Assembly (NCBI GenBank): GCA_963921935.1
Contig: OY998175.1
Coordinates: 149,411,309 to 149,475,308, forward strand
Source: Galeruca laticollis
Taxonomy: Eukaryota > Arthropoda > Insecta > Coleoptera > Chrysomelidae
DNA length: 64,000 bases
Direction: 5' to 3'
In this document: one piece after another, positions 12,717 through 23,127 of the stretch
Layout of the letters: every line of letters begins with the position of its first letter
Position numbering within the stretch: the stretch's first letter is position 1
Position numbers and translations under genes: made by a program
The notes under the pieces: model-generated
Told to the model about the DNA's origin: nothing
The model's input: the letters and a program-made list of their open reading frames with translations, nothing else
The model's database searches: none

Positions 12717-13760
12717 AGGATATTTACTTCGTCCATTACAATTCGGTTTCGGGTCGAAAGTTGGTTGTGAAGCAGTTGCACATGTAGCAAGACGTTTCCT
12801 CTCTAATCATCCATACGTTAATAATAAGTTTTTCTGAAAATTGATTTTAAAAATATTTTCAAAGCAATTCATCGCGACCATTTATTAAAACTTGAAGCAG
12901 ATATTCTACCTGAAATTTTTCCTTTGATCAATCAATGTAATCGATTCCCTTCATATATTTTATTCGGAAAGAGGCGTCCAACAAGGGAACCCTTTGGCAC
13001 CTCTCCTATCTTGCCTAGCGATACACAAACTTGTAAGCAACATTGACACATAATTCAATGCTTGGTACTTTGAGGATGGTTCTTTAGGTGGTAACACTAA
13101 TTCCGTGTTCAAGTCTCTTGTCTATATTATAAACAATTCCAAGGATGTGGGTCTTGAACTCAATTTCAGAAAAGGCGAGTTATTTTTCTTAGAATCACCA
13201 ACTAATCTAACCATTGATAAATTTAATTCTGTAGCACCAGGCATAACTATTACCAACAGACAAAATGTATTTCTATTAGGTGCTCCTTTATTAAATGCAT
13301 CCTTTCTATCAGATTTCAATGAAAACTAACCTTTTTCAAAAAAATATCATCTCGTTTATTCTGGTTACCGACACATATTGCTTATTGCCTTCTCAAGAAT
13401 TGTCTATTAATTCCAAAATTAACTAATATCTTAAGATGTAGTCCGTTCGTATGGTGGTTTAGGAATTCGCTCCATCGTTTCAGTCGCTCTTCCTTCTTTT
13501 TTGTCGTCATTAGATAGTTTAAAAAAATTCATTAATCAAATTCTGCCTATATTTTTCCACACACAAGACCCTCTATTATTGGAGGCAGAAAATATTTGGT
13601 CATTAAATAAAAAAAGGTATATCCTGGGATATACCTTTATTGAACGATGAAATAAAACAATATAGTTTGTTTAAATCTTCATATATTTGAACTAATGTTC
13701 AATTTAAACTTGTTGACACGTTTCACTAACACAGTAGCTTTGTTAAAACGAATGAAGGTG
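12717..13760 (+). pseudogene. Non-LTR reverse transcriptase, second segment
   Basis: It resumes with YLLRPLQFGFGSKVGCEAV, then after a stop and frameshift gives NKGTLWHL (normally a QGDPLGP-type box), AWYFEDGSLGG at the catalytic Y-x-DD position, and VGLELNFRKGELFF. The first catalytic aspartate reads as glutamate (YFED instead of YFDD). Near 13440 a deletion joins the thumb region to GGLGIRSIVSVALPSFLSSL. The remains end near 13760, just before an inverted Penelope fragment. Several frameshifts and the altered active site mark it as dead. Confidence 0.75.
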
Positions 13761-13869
13761 AAATATAAAAATGTCTTAATATATACAGTGCTAAATCTAT
13801 TTACTAAGGTTAACAATGGTATTAAAAGATATTACCTGGAAATTCATTCACTACAAACATTCCTAAGCT

Positions 13870-14325
13870 ATCTTCTAGGTAAAGGGGTTCAATAAAGGAG
13901 ACTGATTGATATCTATTTGGTCGTTAAGGAGATTACCTGAATATTTATTTTTGTTAATCTCTAGGGCTTCTAATAAATTTAAACTGAAGGATTTACCGAC
14001 TACTTGGAGAATTTCAAAATTTGGGTCGAAAATGTGTTGGTTTTCTAATAAATGATTTGAATAGTTAGAATCTAATTTTTTGTTGTCATAGCTACGTTTG
14101 TGTTCCGAAATTCTAGTTTTAAATTTTCTAAAAGTTCTACCGATATAAATTTTATCACAATTGTCATTACCACATTTTAATTTATAAACTCCTGATTTGT
14201 TTAATTTTGAAGATTTAGATTTATTATTTTTAATGAATTTGGATAAATTGTGATCAGTTTTAAAGGAAATATTCATGTCTAAAGTTTCTAAAAATGATTT
14301 AATTTTTAAGGATGGTGTTCCAAAG
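13870..14325 (-). pseudogene. Penelope-like GIY-YIG nuclease fragment
   Basis: A 133-codon minus-strand frame reads GVYKLKCG, CDKIYIGRTFRKFKTRISEH and later LLEALEINKNKYS. The GIY-YIG core, the following R and the EH are all present. Upstream residues (FGTPSLKIKSFLETLDMNIS) extend the match to about 14325, beyond the frame's first ATG. It lies in opposite orientation between two parts of a plus-strand non-LTR element, so it either inserted there or was brought in by rearrangement. The reverse transcriptase half is missing. Confidence 0.78.
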
Positions 14326-14339
14326 TATGTTAAGCTTTT

Positions 14340-14598
14340 AAATTGTCTATTATTTTTATCTGAAGGGAATACTCTTTACTCTGTAGGCGCTGCAGCATTA
14401 CATGGCGAAACATTTAAAATCAATAAATACAAAAATTTGGAGAACATTTACATTTTTACTCCTGTAGCAATTGAAACCTCTGGTGTTTTCGCTCATGAAG
14501 CTTTAAAATTCAATAAAGAAATCGGTAAAAAAATATCAGTAGAAACCAATGATTCCGGAGCCACTTTGTTTTTTATACAACAAATAAGTAGAACGTAG
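14340..14598 (+). pseudogene. C-terminal end of the same non-LTR element
   Basis: The frame reads YIFTPVAIETSGVFAHEA, KFNKEIGKKI and LFFIQQIS. This matches the C-terminal box of the RPIA-x-G reverse transcriptase family seen at 11134-13760 (P-x-A-x-ET-G... IQ-x-IS). Together the three pieces make one element split by the LTR and by the Penelope fragment, with the C-terminal part before this box deleted. Confidence 0.6.
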
Positions 14599-14608
14599 AA
14601 TAAAAAAT

Positions 14609-14908
14609 GTGTCAGAAGTCGATAGGGACGTAGTAACTGAAGAATCAATAAACAGCAATTCCCTTTCTAAAAATAATTCTAGAGTTAGCAACTTCTCTTC
14701 ATACATTTCATTTTCGATTGAAGTTTTTCAGAAAGGGGATGAAATCCAATTAAAACAAAAGGACACGTCTAAAAATGATATAGATAACAAGGAATATATT
14801 AACAAAGTGATCCAGACCAAAGATCTATCGACATCACCCAAACTTTCCAAAACCGCAATATCTCCATCCAATTCAATAGCAGATAACATCAATTCAAATT
14901 CTTTATAA
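14609..14908 (+). other. Serine- and asparagine-rich open frame, possible N-terminal part of the USP copy
   Basis: A 99-codon frame rich in S, N, K and D with no recognisable domain. It sits between the end of the reverse transcriptase and the USP catalytic core. Deubiquitinases of the USP2 type have disordered N-termini of this composition, so it may belong to the retrocopy, but no motif proves it. Confidence 0.25.
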
Positions 14909-14989
14909 CGCCGAACAAGTGAGAGAGACAATAATAGAATCCGAGATTATTCGGACAATAATAGTGGTTGCGAAAGAGCTCTTAACAAT

Positions 14990-15964
14990 TACTCCACAAT
15001 CAGGTCCTCTTGGAGGGTCTTCCCCACAAATATTTGGTTCTCAATGGCCTCAAAAGTATTGGTAACACATGTTTCATGAATAGTATTATCCAATGCCTAT
15101 CAAACACAAGTGGCTTTTAGAATATTTAAAGAAAGACGCATACATAAGAGATATTAACATAAACATATCTGGCATGAAAAGAGCACTAATAAAAGCATTT
15201 GCTGATGTTATTAAAGAGCTTTGGTCTGAAGACGGGTCCAACAGAGTGGTAAATACAATACCATTGAAAAGTCTGATTCAGCGATTTTCTTCAAGGTTCA
15301 TAGGGTACGTTCAACATGATGCACAGGAGTTTCTTCGTTACCTATTAGTAGGACTCCACGAATATGTCAACAGGGTATATGAAAAACCAAAGCCCAAATC
15401 AACACTCAAGTGCACACACTGTGGTCACTGTTCAGTTACCTTCGATCCCTTTTGGGATTTATCCCTTTCCATGCCACAAACAACAGGTCAATTACGATTT
15501 TCACAATGTTTAGATTCGTTTACAAAAGAAGAAACACTGGACGATGATGAGAAACCAACATGTTCGAAATACAAGGAACGAAGACGATGCACTAAATCAT
15601 TCTCAATTAATAAATTCCCGAAAATATTGGTTATTCACCTTACGCACTTTTCGCGAACAGAAAGATTTAGGGAAAAACTTGATGTTGCAATATATTTTCC
15701 AATAGAACGGCTTGATATGAGCCATTACGCGGCTGATAACGTGGCACCCTGTAGATACAACCTCTACGCTATATCAAATTACAGTGGAACCACTTACAAT
15801 GGTCAGCACTACACAGCATATTGCAGACATCCCTACAAGGGACAGTGCCACGGATATATCGATTCAAGGGTGCTATTAATTAATTAATATTGTGGAAATC
15901 TTTAGTCGGTGGAGAAGCATATGTTCTCTTCTATGAACAAGATAGCACAAAGTCCCACCTTTAA
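14990..15964 (+). pseudogene. USP2-type deubiquitinase, intronless frameshifted copy
   Basis: The cysteine box LKSIGNTCFMNSIIQCLSNT is read at 15049-15108 with the catalytic Cys codon at 15070. A frameshift near 15105 moves the protein to the frame 15093-15887: LLEYLKKDAYIRDI, GYVQHDAQEFLRYLL, CTHCGHCSVTFDPFWDLSL, FPKILVIHLTHFS, then the histidine box NGQHYTAYCRHP. A second frameshift near 15885 leads to GGEAYVLFYEQDST and a stop at 15962. USP2 proteins cleave ubiquitin chains. Catalytic Cys and His remain, but the second zinc pair is damaged (CSKY for CSKC) and G-G-H-Y reads G-Q-H-Y. No introns interrupt about 300 codons, which suggests a retrocopy, though no poly(A) tail is visible. Confidence 0.85.
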
Positions 15965-16059
15965 GTTTAATAATGTTTCCAGTTTTTAAATTGTACATTT
16001 TCATTTTAAACCAGTGTCCTATTTTTTTTCTACAAAATCTAATTATATATACATTGTTG

Positions 16060-16250
16060 ATCAATTGTTAAATAATTTTAATATTAAAATTTACTTAACG
16101 GCAGAAACTCTTAAAATAACATTGCCTCACATAGTAAATCCCATTGTATACTTAATTAATAAGTCATTTGAACAGGGCAATTTTCCTGACACTCGTTAGT
16201 TGTCTTTAGTAAGACCAATTTACTAAAACAATGATATTACAGAACCAGAA
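16060..16250 (+). pseudogene. Small LINE reverse transcriptase fragment
   Basis: The residues LKITLPHIVNPIVYLINKS and FEQGNFPDTR, then a stop and LSLVRPIY, match the start of the reverse transcriptase of jockey/CR1-group elements (LK...I-x-PLV-x-x-N-x-S...G-x-FP-x2-W). Both flanks are missing. Confidence 0.6.
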
Positions 16251-16439
16251 GTGGGGCGGCGACGTTGATTCTTAATTTTCCAAATGTCAACAAGTTTGAC
16301 ATAAAAGAGAAATCTTTCGTTAATTTTTTACATTTTAAAAATGATTTAAATTTGTTTGCATGAAAAATGTTGTGAATTACACGTCCAGAAAATGTTTTGC
16401 GAGTGCTCTTGTTGCGTCGCCTCGCCTACGCAATTTAAC

Positions 16440-16945
16440 TCACTCTCGCAAAATGTCATTTTCTGATCTAGTGATCCAAATAACTATTGCGAGACAGAAG
16501 AGATTTAATATCATTTTTAGCCCATTTATTAAGACAATAGGGTACACATTGTTATTCAAAGTTTCTAACTCAATTTCACCTAGTCTTATATATTCCTTCC
16601 AGTTTTGTAGAATGAACAATATGAACGTCAAATTCGCAACAAGTACTTAACCATTCTGTCTGTGATGTCATATGTTGAGTGGCAGCACAGTCGTAATACC
16701 ACAATTCACTACAAATTTGATTTGATTTGATGTTTGTCGTTGTCAAACCAACCGTTATAAATGCTCGAGAAGATTAGAATTTTCCCGACTTGACTGATTT
16801 GCAAAGAGACCCTTTTTGTTGCAATTATTATAAGAACAATAATTTTTGCAAAAGTCTAAATATTTAGCATACGGCTTTCTTCTGCAGTATTTATTCTTTG
16901 ACATGACCCTTTTTGCCACATTCATAACATCCTATTACAGAATTT
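16440..16945 (-). pseudogene. Ty1/copia gag-protease fragment
   Basis: On the minus strand CYECGKKGHVKE gives most of a retroviral-type zinc knuckle, with the last Cys lost. After gaps comes WYYDCAATQHMTSQTEWLST, the copia protease active site with DSGA changed to DCAA. A shifted frame then reads LGEIELETLNNNV, which fits the start of the integrase region. Several stops and frame changes interrupt it. It directly abuts a mariner piece at 16946. Confidence 0.65.
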
Positions 16946-17232
16946 TCAGACAAATGATCCCTTCACTTTAAAAAATGTGTTTGGCTGATTGGCAAAAAAA
17001 TAATCTGATTTTACAATTTGCTGCAATAGTTCCTGACGAGTGTTTATTTCTCGTGAATATACTAATGATTTCATAATAACCCAAAAATAAAAATTTAGGG
17101 GATTACCCTCGAGAGTAAAATACGGCAACGGAAATTCACTACTTCAGCCAATCCATCGATGAGGAAATTGATCATCCATATAATTCCTCACTATTATCCG
17201 ATAATGAGGTCGTGCTCCATCTTGCATTAACC
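16946..17232 (-). pseudogene. Mariner-like transposase, C-terminal part
   Basis: Minus-strand residues DGARPHYRIIVRNYMDD, FPHRWIG, then LNFYFWVIMKSLVYSREINT correspond to the second catalytic D region and the W-x-PDL-x-P-x-DFFLWG region of mariner-family transposases. The third aspartate is not recognisable. A stop follows RWIG. The adjacent plus-strand sequence holds an N-terminal mariner piece in the opposite direction. Confidence 0.65.
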
Positions 17233-17239
17233 TAAACCT

Positions 17240-17370
17240 GAATTCAAGTTAGAGAGATAGCAGAGGCAATGGGGATATCTAAAGAACGCGTTTGTCATAT
17301 ATTGAGGAAAGAATTATGCATGCGTAAGCAATTCGCTCATTAAGTGCTGCGTTTGCCCCGTCGGCGTTGC
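17240..17370 (+). pseudogene. Mariner transposase helix-turn-helix fragment
   Basis: The plus strand reads QVREIAEAMGISKERVCHIL, then LCMRKQFAH and a stop. This is the second helix-turn-helix of mariner transposases, which binds the terminal repeat. Only this part survives. Confidence 0.65.
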
Positions 17371-17700
17371 AGGTTTACTGCGATTTGCCTGTAACCAGAT
17401 AAATTCATGAATTCATGGCTTGCGATAGGGAATAGAACAGTCGCAGCTATGCCCGCCGTCTCTCCATCTAGTGTAATTGTTTATCCATCTCTCCAATTTA
17501 ACATCCTTAAAATCTCGAAACCTCGCTTATCCGCGATGCACGCAATCAAGCCCCCATGACCTTCTTTTTGTCATAGTGACCCTATTTATTTAAAACCATG
17601 CAACCCCATACCTTCAGAGGAAACTAATCCCACATCAGGGCCACTTATATCAACAAAACCAACCAAAAATCAAAATTCTTCGTCCAAAAATACCCCCACT
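17371..17700. other. Unassigned stretch
   Basis: More GC-balanced than the surroundings, with no readable domain. It may be further degraded transposon sequence. Confidence 0.4.
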
Positions 17701-17762
17701 ATATCTCCCTCTCTCTCTCTCCCCCCTCTCTCTCTCTCTCTCTGTGTGTGTGTCTGTCTGAC
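17701..17762. repeat. (CT)n / (GT)n simple repeat
   Basis: A run of CT dinucleotides interrupted by C tracts changes into GT and then GTCT repeats. Confidence 0.9.
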
Positions 17763-18434
17763 TTTCTATCTCTCTGCGGTTGTTCCTTAGATATAGGAAT
17801 AACTGTTTACATTATTCTTGAAGCCAACATCATTTCACATTCTTGACAAAAATCTAGAGGGGGAGCAGGATACAGTAGTACTATGTACCTGTTGCCAAAT
17901 ATAGTTTGTGTTTAGTTTATTTGGTGTTTGCTGCAGATGCAAGATATTAAAAATAATCTATATTTCAGATGTGTAAATACAATTCTGAATGTATCAGGGT
18001 TTATTTAATTATTCTTTGAATTTATTTTGATTTTTTACATAATAATACAGCTAATAAACGCAATACTGTTCGTACTATATAATAATAAATCCTGCAAGTC
18101 CAAGATTCAAGTGAATAGCAACTGTGTTTTACATTTGATAACTTTATTTTCATTCAAGAAAACTTTATCGTAGTAGTTGTACGCATAGTAAACAGTTATT
18201 GTCATATTTTTCATCTAACACCGCGTCGTAGCATAGGATATACCCTATTCTGTTACGTTTCTTCTCAGGCAATCATCCTCTCTTCGCTTCTCGTCATACG
18301 TCTGCCCCACTTGACACACAAATTGATCTTGGCTTCATAACCAATTGAATTTATGATTGAATGGTTGGGGATGCGGTTTGCTCCCTCTGGATCAAAAATG
18401 CATTCGATGAACATTTCCAAAGCTCCTTTATAGC
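17763..18434. other. Unassigned stretch
   Basis: AT-rich to 18250. After that comes a more balanced sequence leading into the mariner fragment, which is probably transposon-derived. The long minus-strand frame over 18265-18681 is the antisense of the mariner frame. Confidence 0.4.
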
Positions 18435-18750
18435 GAATTAAGTGGAACGAGGCCGATTCTTTGCGTAGATTTATAACTCTAGATGAAAATTGGATACACC
18501 ACAACACTCGTGAGATGCAAGAACTGTCAAACCTTTGTGTTACGAAGGGTGAATCTGCTCTGAAGGATGTCAAAGACAGTTCCGACAATAACGAGAGACT
18601 ATTACGTATCATTACTTGATAAGATAAAGACAGAAATTGCAAAACAGACTGCATTTGAAAAATAAGAAAGTGCTTTTCCATTAGGATAACGCGCCCTCTC
18701 CAACTTCAGCTACCGACACGGCCAAAACTCACGATTTGCACATTTAATTT
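18435..18750 (+). pseudogene. Mariner transposase catalytic fragment
   Basis: Plus-strand residues LRRFITLDENWIHHNTREM contain the first catalytic D (usually DE-x-WIHH), followed by SNLCVTKGESA. After a degraded stretch, KKVLFH, a stop and DNAPSPTSATDTAKTHDLHI give the second D. The third D motif (YSPDL) is not found. The remains end just before a hairpin element at 18759. Confidence 0.75.
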
Positions 18751-18758
18751 AAGGTTTC
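18749..18758. other. Target duplication of hairpin element, copy 1 (left)
   Basis: TTAAGGTTTC here is repeated at 19000-19009 on the other side of the element. Confidence 0.7.
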
Positions 18759-18999
18759 AGCTGTCTCGACCCTTACTTCGTGGAATCTACTCATATTAGT
18801 GTTTTAAATGAAACTCACGGTTTCTAGTTAATACCACAATATAATAAAAATTGTTGAAAATTCTAAAAAATTGACAATTGTGTCGATAAATCAAATGATA
18901 TTGATTTATCGAAACAATTGTCAATATTTTAGAGTTTTCAACAATTTTTATCATATTGTGGTATTAACTAGAAACCGAGAGTTTCATTCAAAACACTAA
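18759..18999. mobile_element. Long-hairpin element, copy 1 (241 bp)
   Basis: After a 38-bp left lead (gctgtctcgacccttacttc and onward) comes a hairpin. The sequence from ttagtgttttaaatgaaactc pairs with gagtttcattcaaaacactaa at the right end, through nearly the full length. The loop is a few bases around 18893. A second copy at 21322-21576 has the same lead and the same end. It is flanked by a 10-bp direct repeat. There is no coding capacity. Confidence 0.85.
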
Positions 19000-19039
19000 T
19001 TAAGGTTTCTCCTTATATGTGAGTGGATCAGATATTAAC

Positions 19040-20640
19040 GCCTTCCACTGCGACCCTGTTGTGTCTATTGTGGCTCACACCTTGCTCGAGTTCACTGTAC
19101 AGTCCACACCCTTTAGTAGAGAAGCTAATCGTACAATGCCAGACTTATTTAAAGTCCGTGGATTCCAGTCGGGTAAATCCGAATGTCTGGAATCTGAGTC
19201 TTTCCAGTGCAGAACATGTACAGAGAATGCAGCTCTGTGCTCTTCCATGTCATAGAAGCAACAGTCCGATTTATGTTGCTGACCTATCCTTCTCAGACGT
19301 TTTCCTATACGACAGTATCGTGTCAACAGTCCTATCAGAATGAATAAATTCAACCTTCGCCATTCTAGGACCTGTTGGGAGACTTTCTCCGAGGGGTTTG
19401 CGATAAACGCCTCCGAGTGTGTGAGCCCCGGTGTCTCTCCAGACACTAAGCGTTTTACACTTGATCCAATCGGAAATGCAGGTTTTGACAGTGCTTATTG
19501 CGATACCAACCACAGGTTCTGGTCCGAAGAAGTGGGTTCCTTTTCTAGCAAGCACGTCAGCGTCTTCATTGCCCTCCATGCCGCTGTGTCCTGGGACCCA
19601 GATCATAGTAATTATGTTCCGCTTGTCCAAGTGGTCAAGGATCTGAATGCAGTTGCAAATCAGCCTAAAATTTACTCGATTGGAGCTCAGTGCTTTTAGA
19701 GCCGCCTGGCTATCTAAGATGATTTTAATAGACCTGTTCACCGGATGCTCTCTGACGCACAGCTTTATAGCTATTATCACTGCTTGAACGATAATACTGA
19801 ACTTGTCAAGGTTTAATGAGATTTTAATTCTTGGGTTAGTTACTTAAACTCCCGCTCCTACACCGTTCTCTGTTTTGAAGCCGTTCTTGAACAGTACATG
19901 TCTGAGGATGAAAAGAGATCTCCACTTTTAAGCCAATCATCTTTCTCAAGAAAGAGGACGTTATAGGCTTTTACTATGTGCAGCTGGGTAGCTACCGAAT
20001 CTGGGATAATTCCGAGTATGTGATTACGGATTTCGGCCGGAAGACCCGTGTAATCTCTTTGCAGCTCCTTGTTGCCGTGAATACTTGACGTTAAAAATCT
20101 GTAGGTGACCATCCTAGCTTCCCTCACTAGCTCTATATGCAGAGGAGTTAGGTTTACGATGGTTTCCCTGGCAAGTGTCGGTGTCGTTGACATAGTTCCC
20201 GTAATGGCCAGGCACGCGAGGCGCTGTATACCAGACAGCCTCATTATAGACATCCGTTGCAATACTTTTTGCCCCCCGCCGACCAAGCCTTACAGTACCA
20301 TTAGTTTAATAACCGTTTGATATATCCAATATATCATCTTGGAGCTTATGCCCCAGGATTTGCTACATATCCTTCTGAGATTCTAGAGGGACAGTCTGGC
20401 TTTGTTGATTTTGTTTTCCAGAAGGGAGTTAAAGGTCAATTTTTGATATGGAATAATTCCCAAATATTTGACCTAGTTATTAAACTGGATTGAAACTAAG
20501 GGTATTCGTAGTTTATCTAGATTCTTTCTTAGTGTGAATGAAACGATTTCAATTTTGATAGGGATCACAGACATCTATTCCCTGTCGCACCATCCGCTCA
20601 TCGAGTTTAGGGCTTATTGAAAATAACGTCCTCATGCTTA
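19040..20640 (-). pseudogene. LINE ORF2, C-terminal half with RNase H
   Basis: In order on the minus strand: LNSMSGWCDRE and EIVSFTLRKNL with VKYLGIILYQKLTF near 20450-20620; WGISSKMIYWIYQTVIKL near 20330; SGIQRLACLAITGTMSTTPT, the reverse transcriptase thumb; then an RNase H domain with IILDSQAALKALSS and VPGHSGMEGNEDADVLAR. A shifted frame ends with FILIGLLTRYCRIGKRLRRI. An RNase H after the reverse transcriptase is seen in I, R1, Loa and some jockey elements. The catalytic reverse transcriptase boxes lie upstream and are missing here; a matching piece is at 23904-24165 beyond a hAT element. Stops and frameshifts make it inactive. Confidence 0.8.
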
Positions 20641-21177
20641 TGAGTATGTAACAAGCCGATCGGCTGTTACGATTTCTATCGGACTATGGTATTTTAATTT
20701 CGTCGTACTAATATTTCGAAATTAAAAAACTTGTTTCTCTTCCAAATTCCGTGTATTTAAACGATATCGTACATAGGAAAAGTCTCTTCCTATCAGTAAA
20801 ATTTATAAGTAAGTACCTTACATCGTAGTGGTTGCACATATTTGCTGCTCTGCAGCCCCTGGGTAGGCCCTATGAACAAACAACACCGATAGGACAACAC
20901 AAAACCGGCCGGGATGGATTCAGGACCCCATCTCAATCGACTAGGACAGTGGTGGGGAAATTATTTTTAAACGGGCCATTTGTAATAACTAGACAATCAT
21001 AGCGGGCCAAAGAATAATGCTTAATCGTTAAAGAATTTATGTGTTCTATAAATATATAGGACATATATTATTACATACACTTATTATTTTAATACTAAAA
21101 AAGCAAAAGGTAAGAAAATTATAAGCACAAACTATAATATGAATTTAGTGTAGTTCTTGATGTGAAGTATTATCACT

Positions 21178-23127
21178 TTATTTTCTGGTGTCAATACTGG
21201 TTGATGGTGCATGAGAAAAATGAAATTGAGACTGTTTCATCGAAATTTCATCATAGTCCGGTTCCATTTGCGAATCAGAAATTCTTAAAACTGATGCAAG
21301 GTGCTCAACTGTAATTCTGTTGACTGTCTCGGCCCTTACTTCGTGGAATATGCTCATATTAGTGTTTTTAAATGAAACTCAAGGTCTCTAGTTAATTCCA
21401 CAACATAATACAAGTTATTGAAAATTCTAAAAATTGACAATTGTTTCGATAAATCAATATCATTCTGACGATGATATTGATTTATCGAAACAATTGTCAA
21501 TTTTTAGAATTTTCAATAACTTGTATTATATTGTGGAATTAACTAGAGACCTTGAGTTTCATTTAAAAACACTAATGTAATTCTGTTTCTTACAGAAGTT
21601 TTCCTAAGCTTCATTGTTGAAAAGATTTGTTCGCATATATGAGATGAGCCGAACATTGTCATTATATTCATTGCATGAGTAATTAGATTTGAGAAATTAT
21701 CTACACTTAAATTTTTATAAAATTCTAGTAATAGTACTGTATGAAAATTTTGTTTCAGGAGAGTATTACATTTCAGTTCTATTAACTCAAGTTGAAATTT
21801 TGCATCAACTTGTTCGTAATTAACATCGAATGGGGTCGCAAAAATACTAAACTCTGGTTCCATTTATCTAAAGTCCTGAAATCCTTTCAAATTCTGAAGA
21901 TAGTTATTTCAAATTAATTTCGTATTTTTTGATTTTATTGTTTGATATAGTGAATTTTAAAGATTGTATTCTTGGAAAATGAGAAAAATCAGATTTAGAG
22001 ATCTGATTAGCAAATAAAAATAACTGTAATTTGAAACTTTTCAGGTATTGCCACATATCGTGAAGAAACTGATTTTTACCTTGCAATTTGAGATTAAGTT
22101 TATTCATGTCTACGAGGAGGTCTGTGGAAAAAGCGAAATCAGAAAGCCTCGTTTCGTTTTCTAAGACGTCAAATTGATTAAAAATATCTTTATCAAGAAG
22201 AAAATTCACAATATCGTCTTTTAAATCCCAAATTCTCTCAAATACTTTTCCAGCAATAAACCAACGAACTTTTGAATAATACAGGATATCGGAATGCTCA
22301 GCATGTACGGACTCCAAAAACTGTTGAAACTGGCGATGTAATAATCCTCTGGAACGAATCATAGGTACTAGGTTTACAACAATATTAAGTATATGGTCAA
22401 TATCTGAAGCCGATTTACAGAGAGCATCTTGATATATAAGGCAATGCAAAAAAAACATTATTTTCCGGATAATTAAATTTCCCAACAAATCCTTGATTGA
22501 TTCCAACCATATTAGGAGCACCATCTGTAGTTACATTACATAACTTATCAATAGGTAAACGAAGTTTATCGATGCAATATTCAAATTCACAAAATATATC
22601 GGCACCGGTCGTTGTTCCTTTTATTGAGTTTTTGTAGTCAGTTGTGAAATTAGATTTTTATCAATATTTTCAATTCTCTCGGTGATTGTTCTTCTTGAAA
22701 GATTTTGTGATTGAAAATAATTTTTCTTTTCAGGGCACATAATATCGGACACATCTATCATGCACTGCTTTATAAATTCACCATCTGAAAATGCTTTATT
22801 AGATTCAGCAATATTATAAGCCAACACAGCTTTCGTAGCGCATCTTTGAGAATGGTTAGCTATCCGAAATAATTGTTGTTGACTTGACAATTTTTTTATT
22901 AAATCATTCGATTTAATTTTTTTCACCTCTTCACTTAACGATGAGAAAGAGTGGTTTTCATGTTTGCTCTTGAAATGGAGTTGAATGTTATATTCTTTTA
23001 AAACTGCAACAGTTGTATTGCAAAGTAAGCATACAGGTTTTTCTTTAAATAAAGTGAAGAAATATTTTCACGTCCATTCTTCTTTAAAAACTTGACAATC
23101 TGAATCCACTTTTTTTTTAACATCCAT
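21178..23127 (-). pseudogene. hAT transposase, GTF2IRD2/ZBED-like, broken
   Basis: The protein can be read from MDVKKKVDSDCQVF at 23127 to a stop at 21178. A BED-type finger (CLLC, then H and KH) is followed by KKLSSQQQLFRIA, TTDGAPNMVGINQ with the second catalytic D, then SRGLLHRQFQQFLES, YYSKVRWFIAGKVFERI and LDLVDMNKLN-like residues. The dimerisation region is HICEQIFSTMKLRKTSVRNR. Known relatives are hAT transposases and their domesticated vertebrate derivative GTF2IRD2. Damage includes an in-frame TGA in the BED region, a deletion near 22620 that removes the first catalytic D, frameshifts near 22520 and 21880, and a hairpin element inserted at 21322-21576. Confidence 0.85.
21322..21576. 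mobile_element. Long-hairpin element, copy 2, inside the hAT transposase
   Basis: It has the same lead (ctgtctcggcccttacttcg) and right end (aaaacactaat) as copy 1, and a hairpin whose arms match almost perfectly. GTAATTCTGTT at 21311-21321 is repeated at 21577-21587. Removing the element and one repeat restores the codons ...VRNRIT-VEHLASVL... of the transposase, so the 11-bp duplication is real and the insertion is younger than the hAT copy. Confidence 0.9.

Noticed and set aside
18265..18681. 138-codon minus-strand frame
   Set aside because: Antisense of the plus-strand mariner fragment, which carries the recognisable motifs.
19019..19699. Three plus-strand frames of 78-119 codons
   Set aside because: They are antisense to the RNase H and C-terminal region of the minus-strand LINE.
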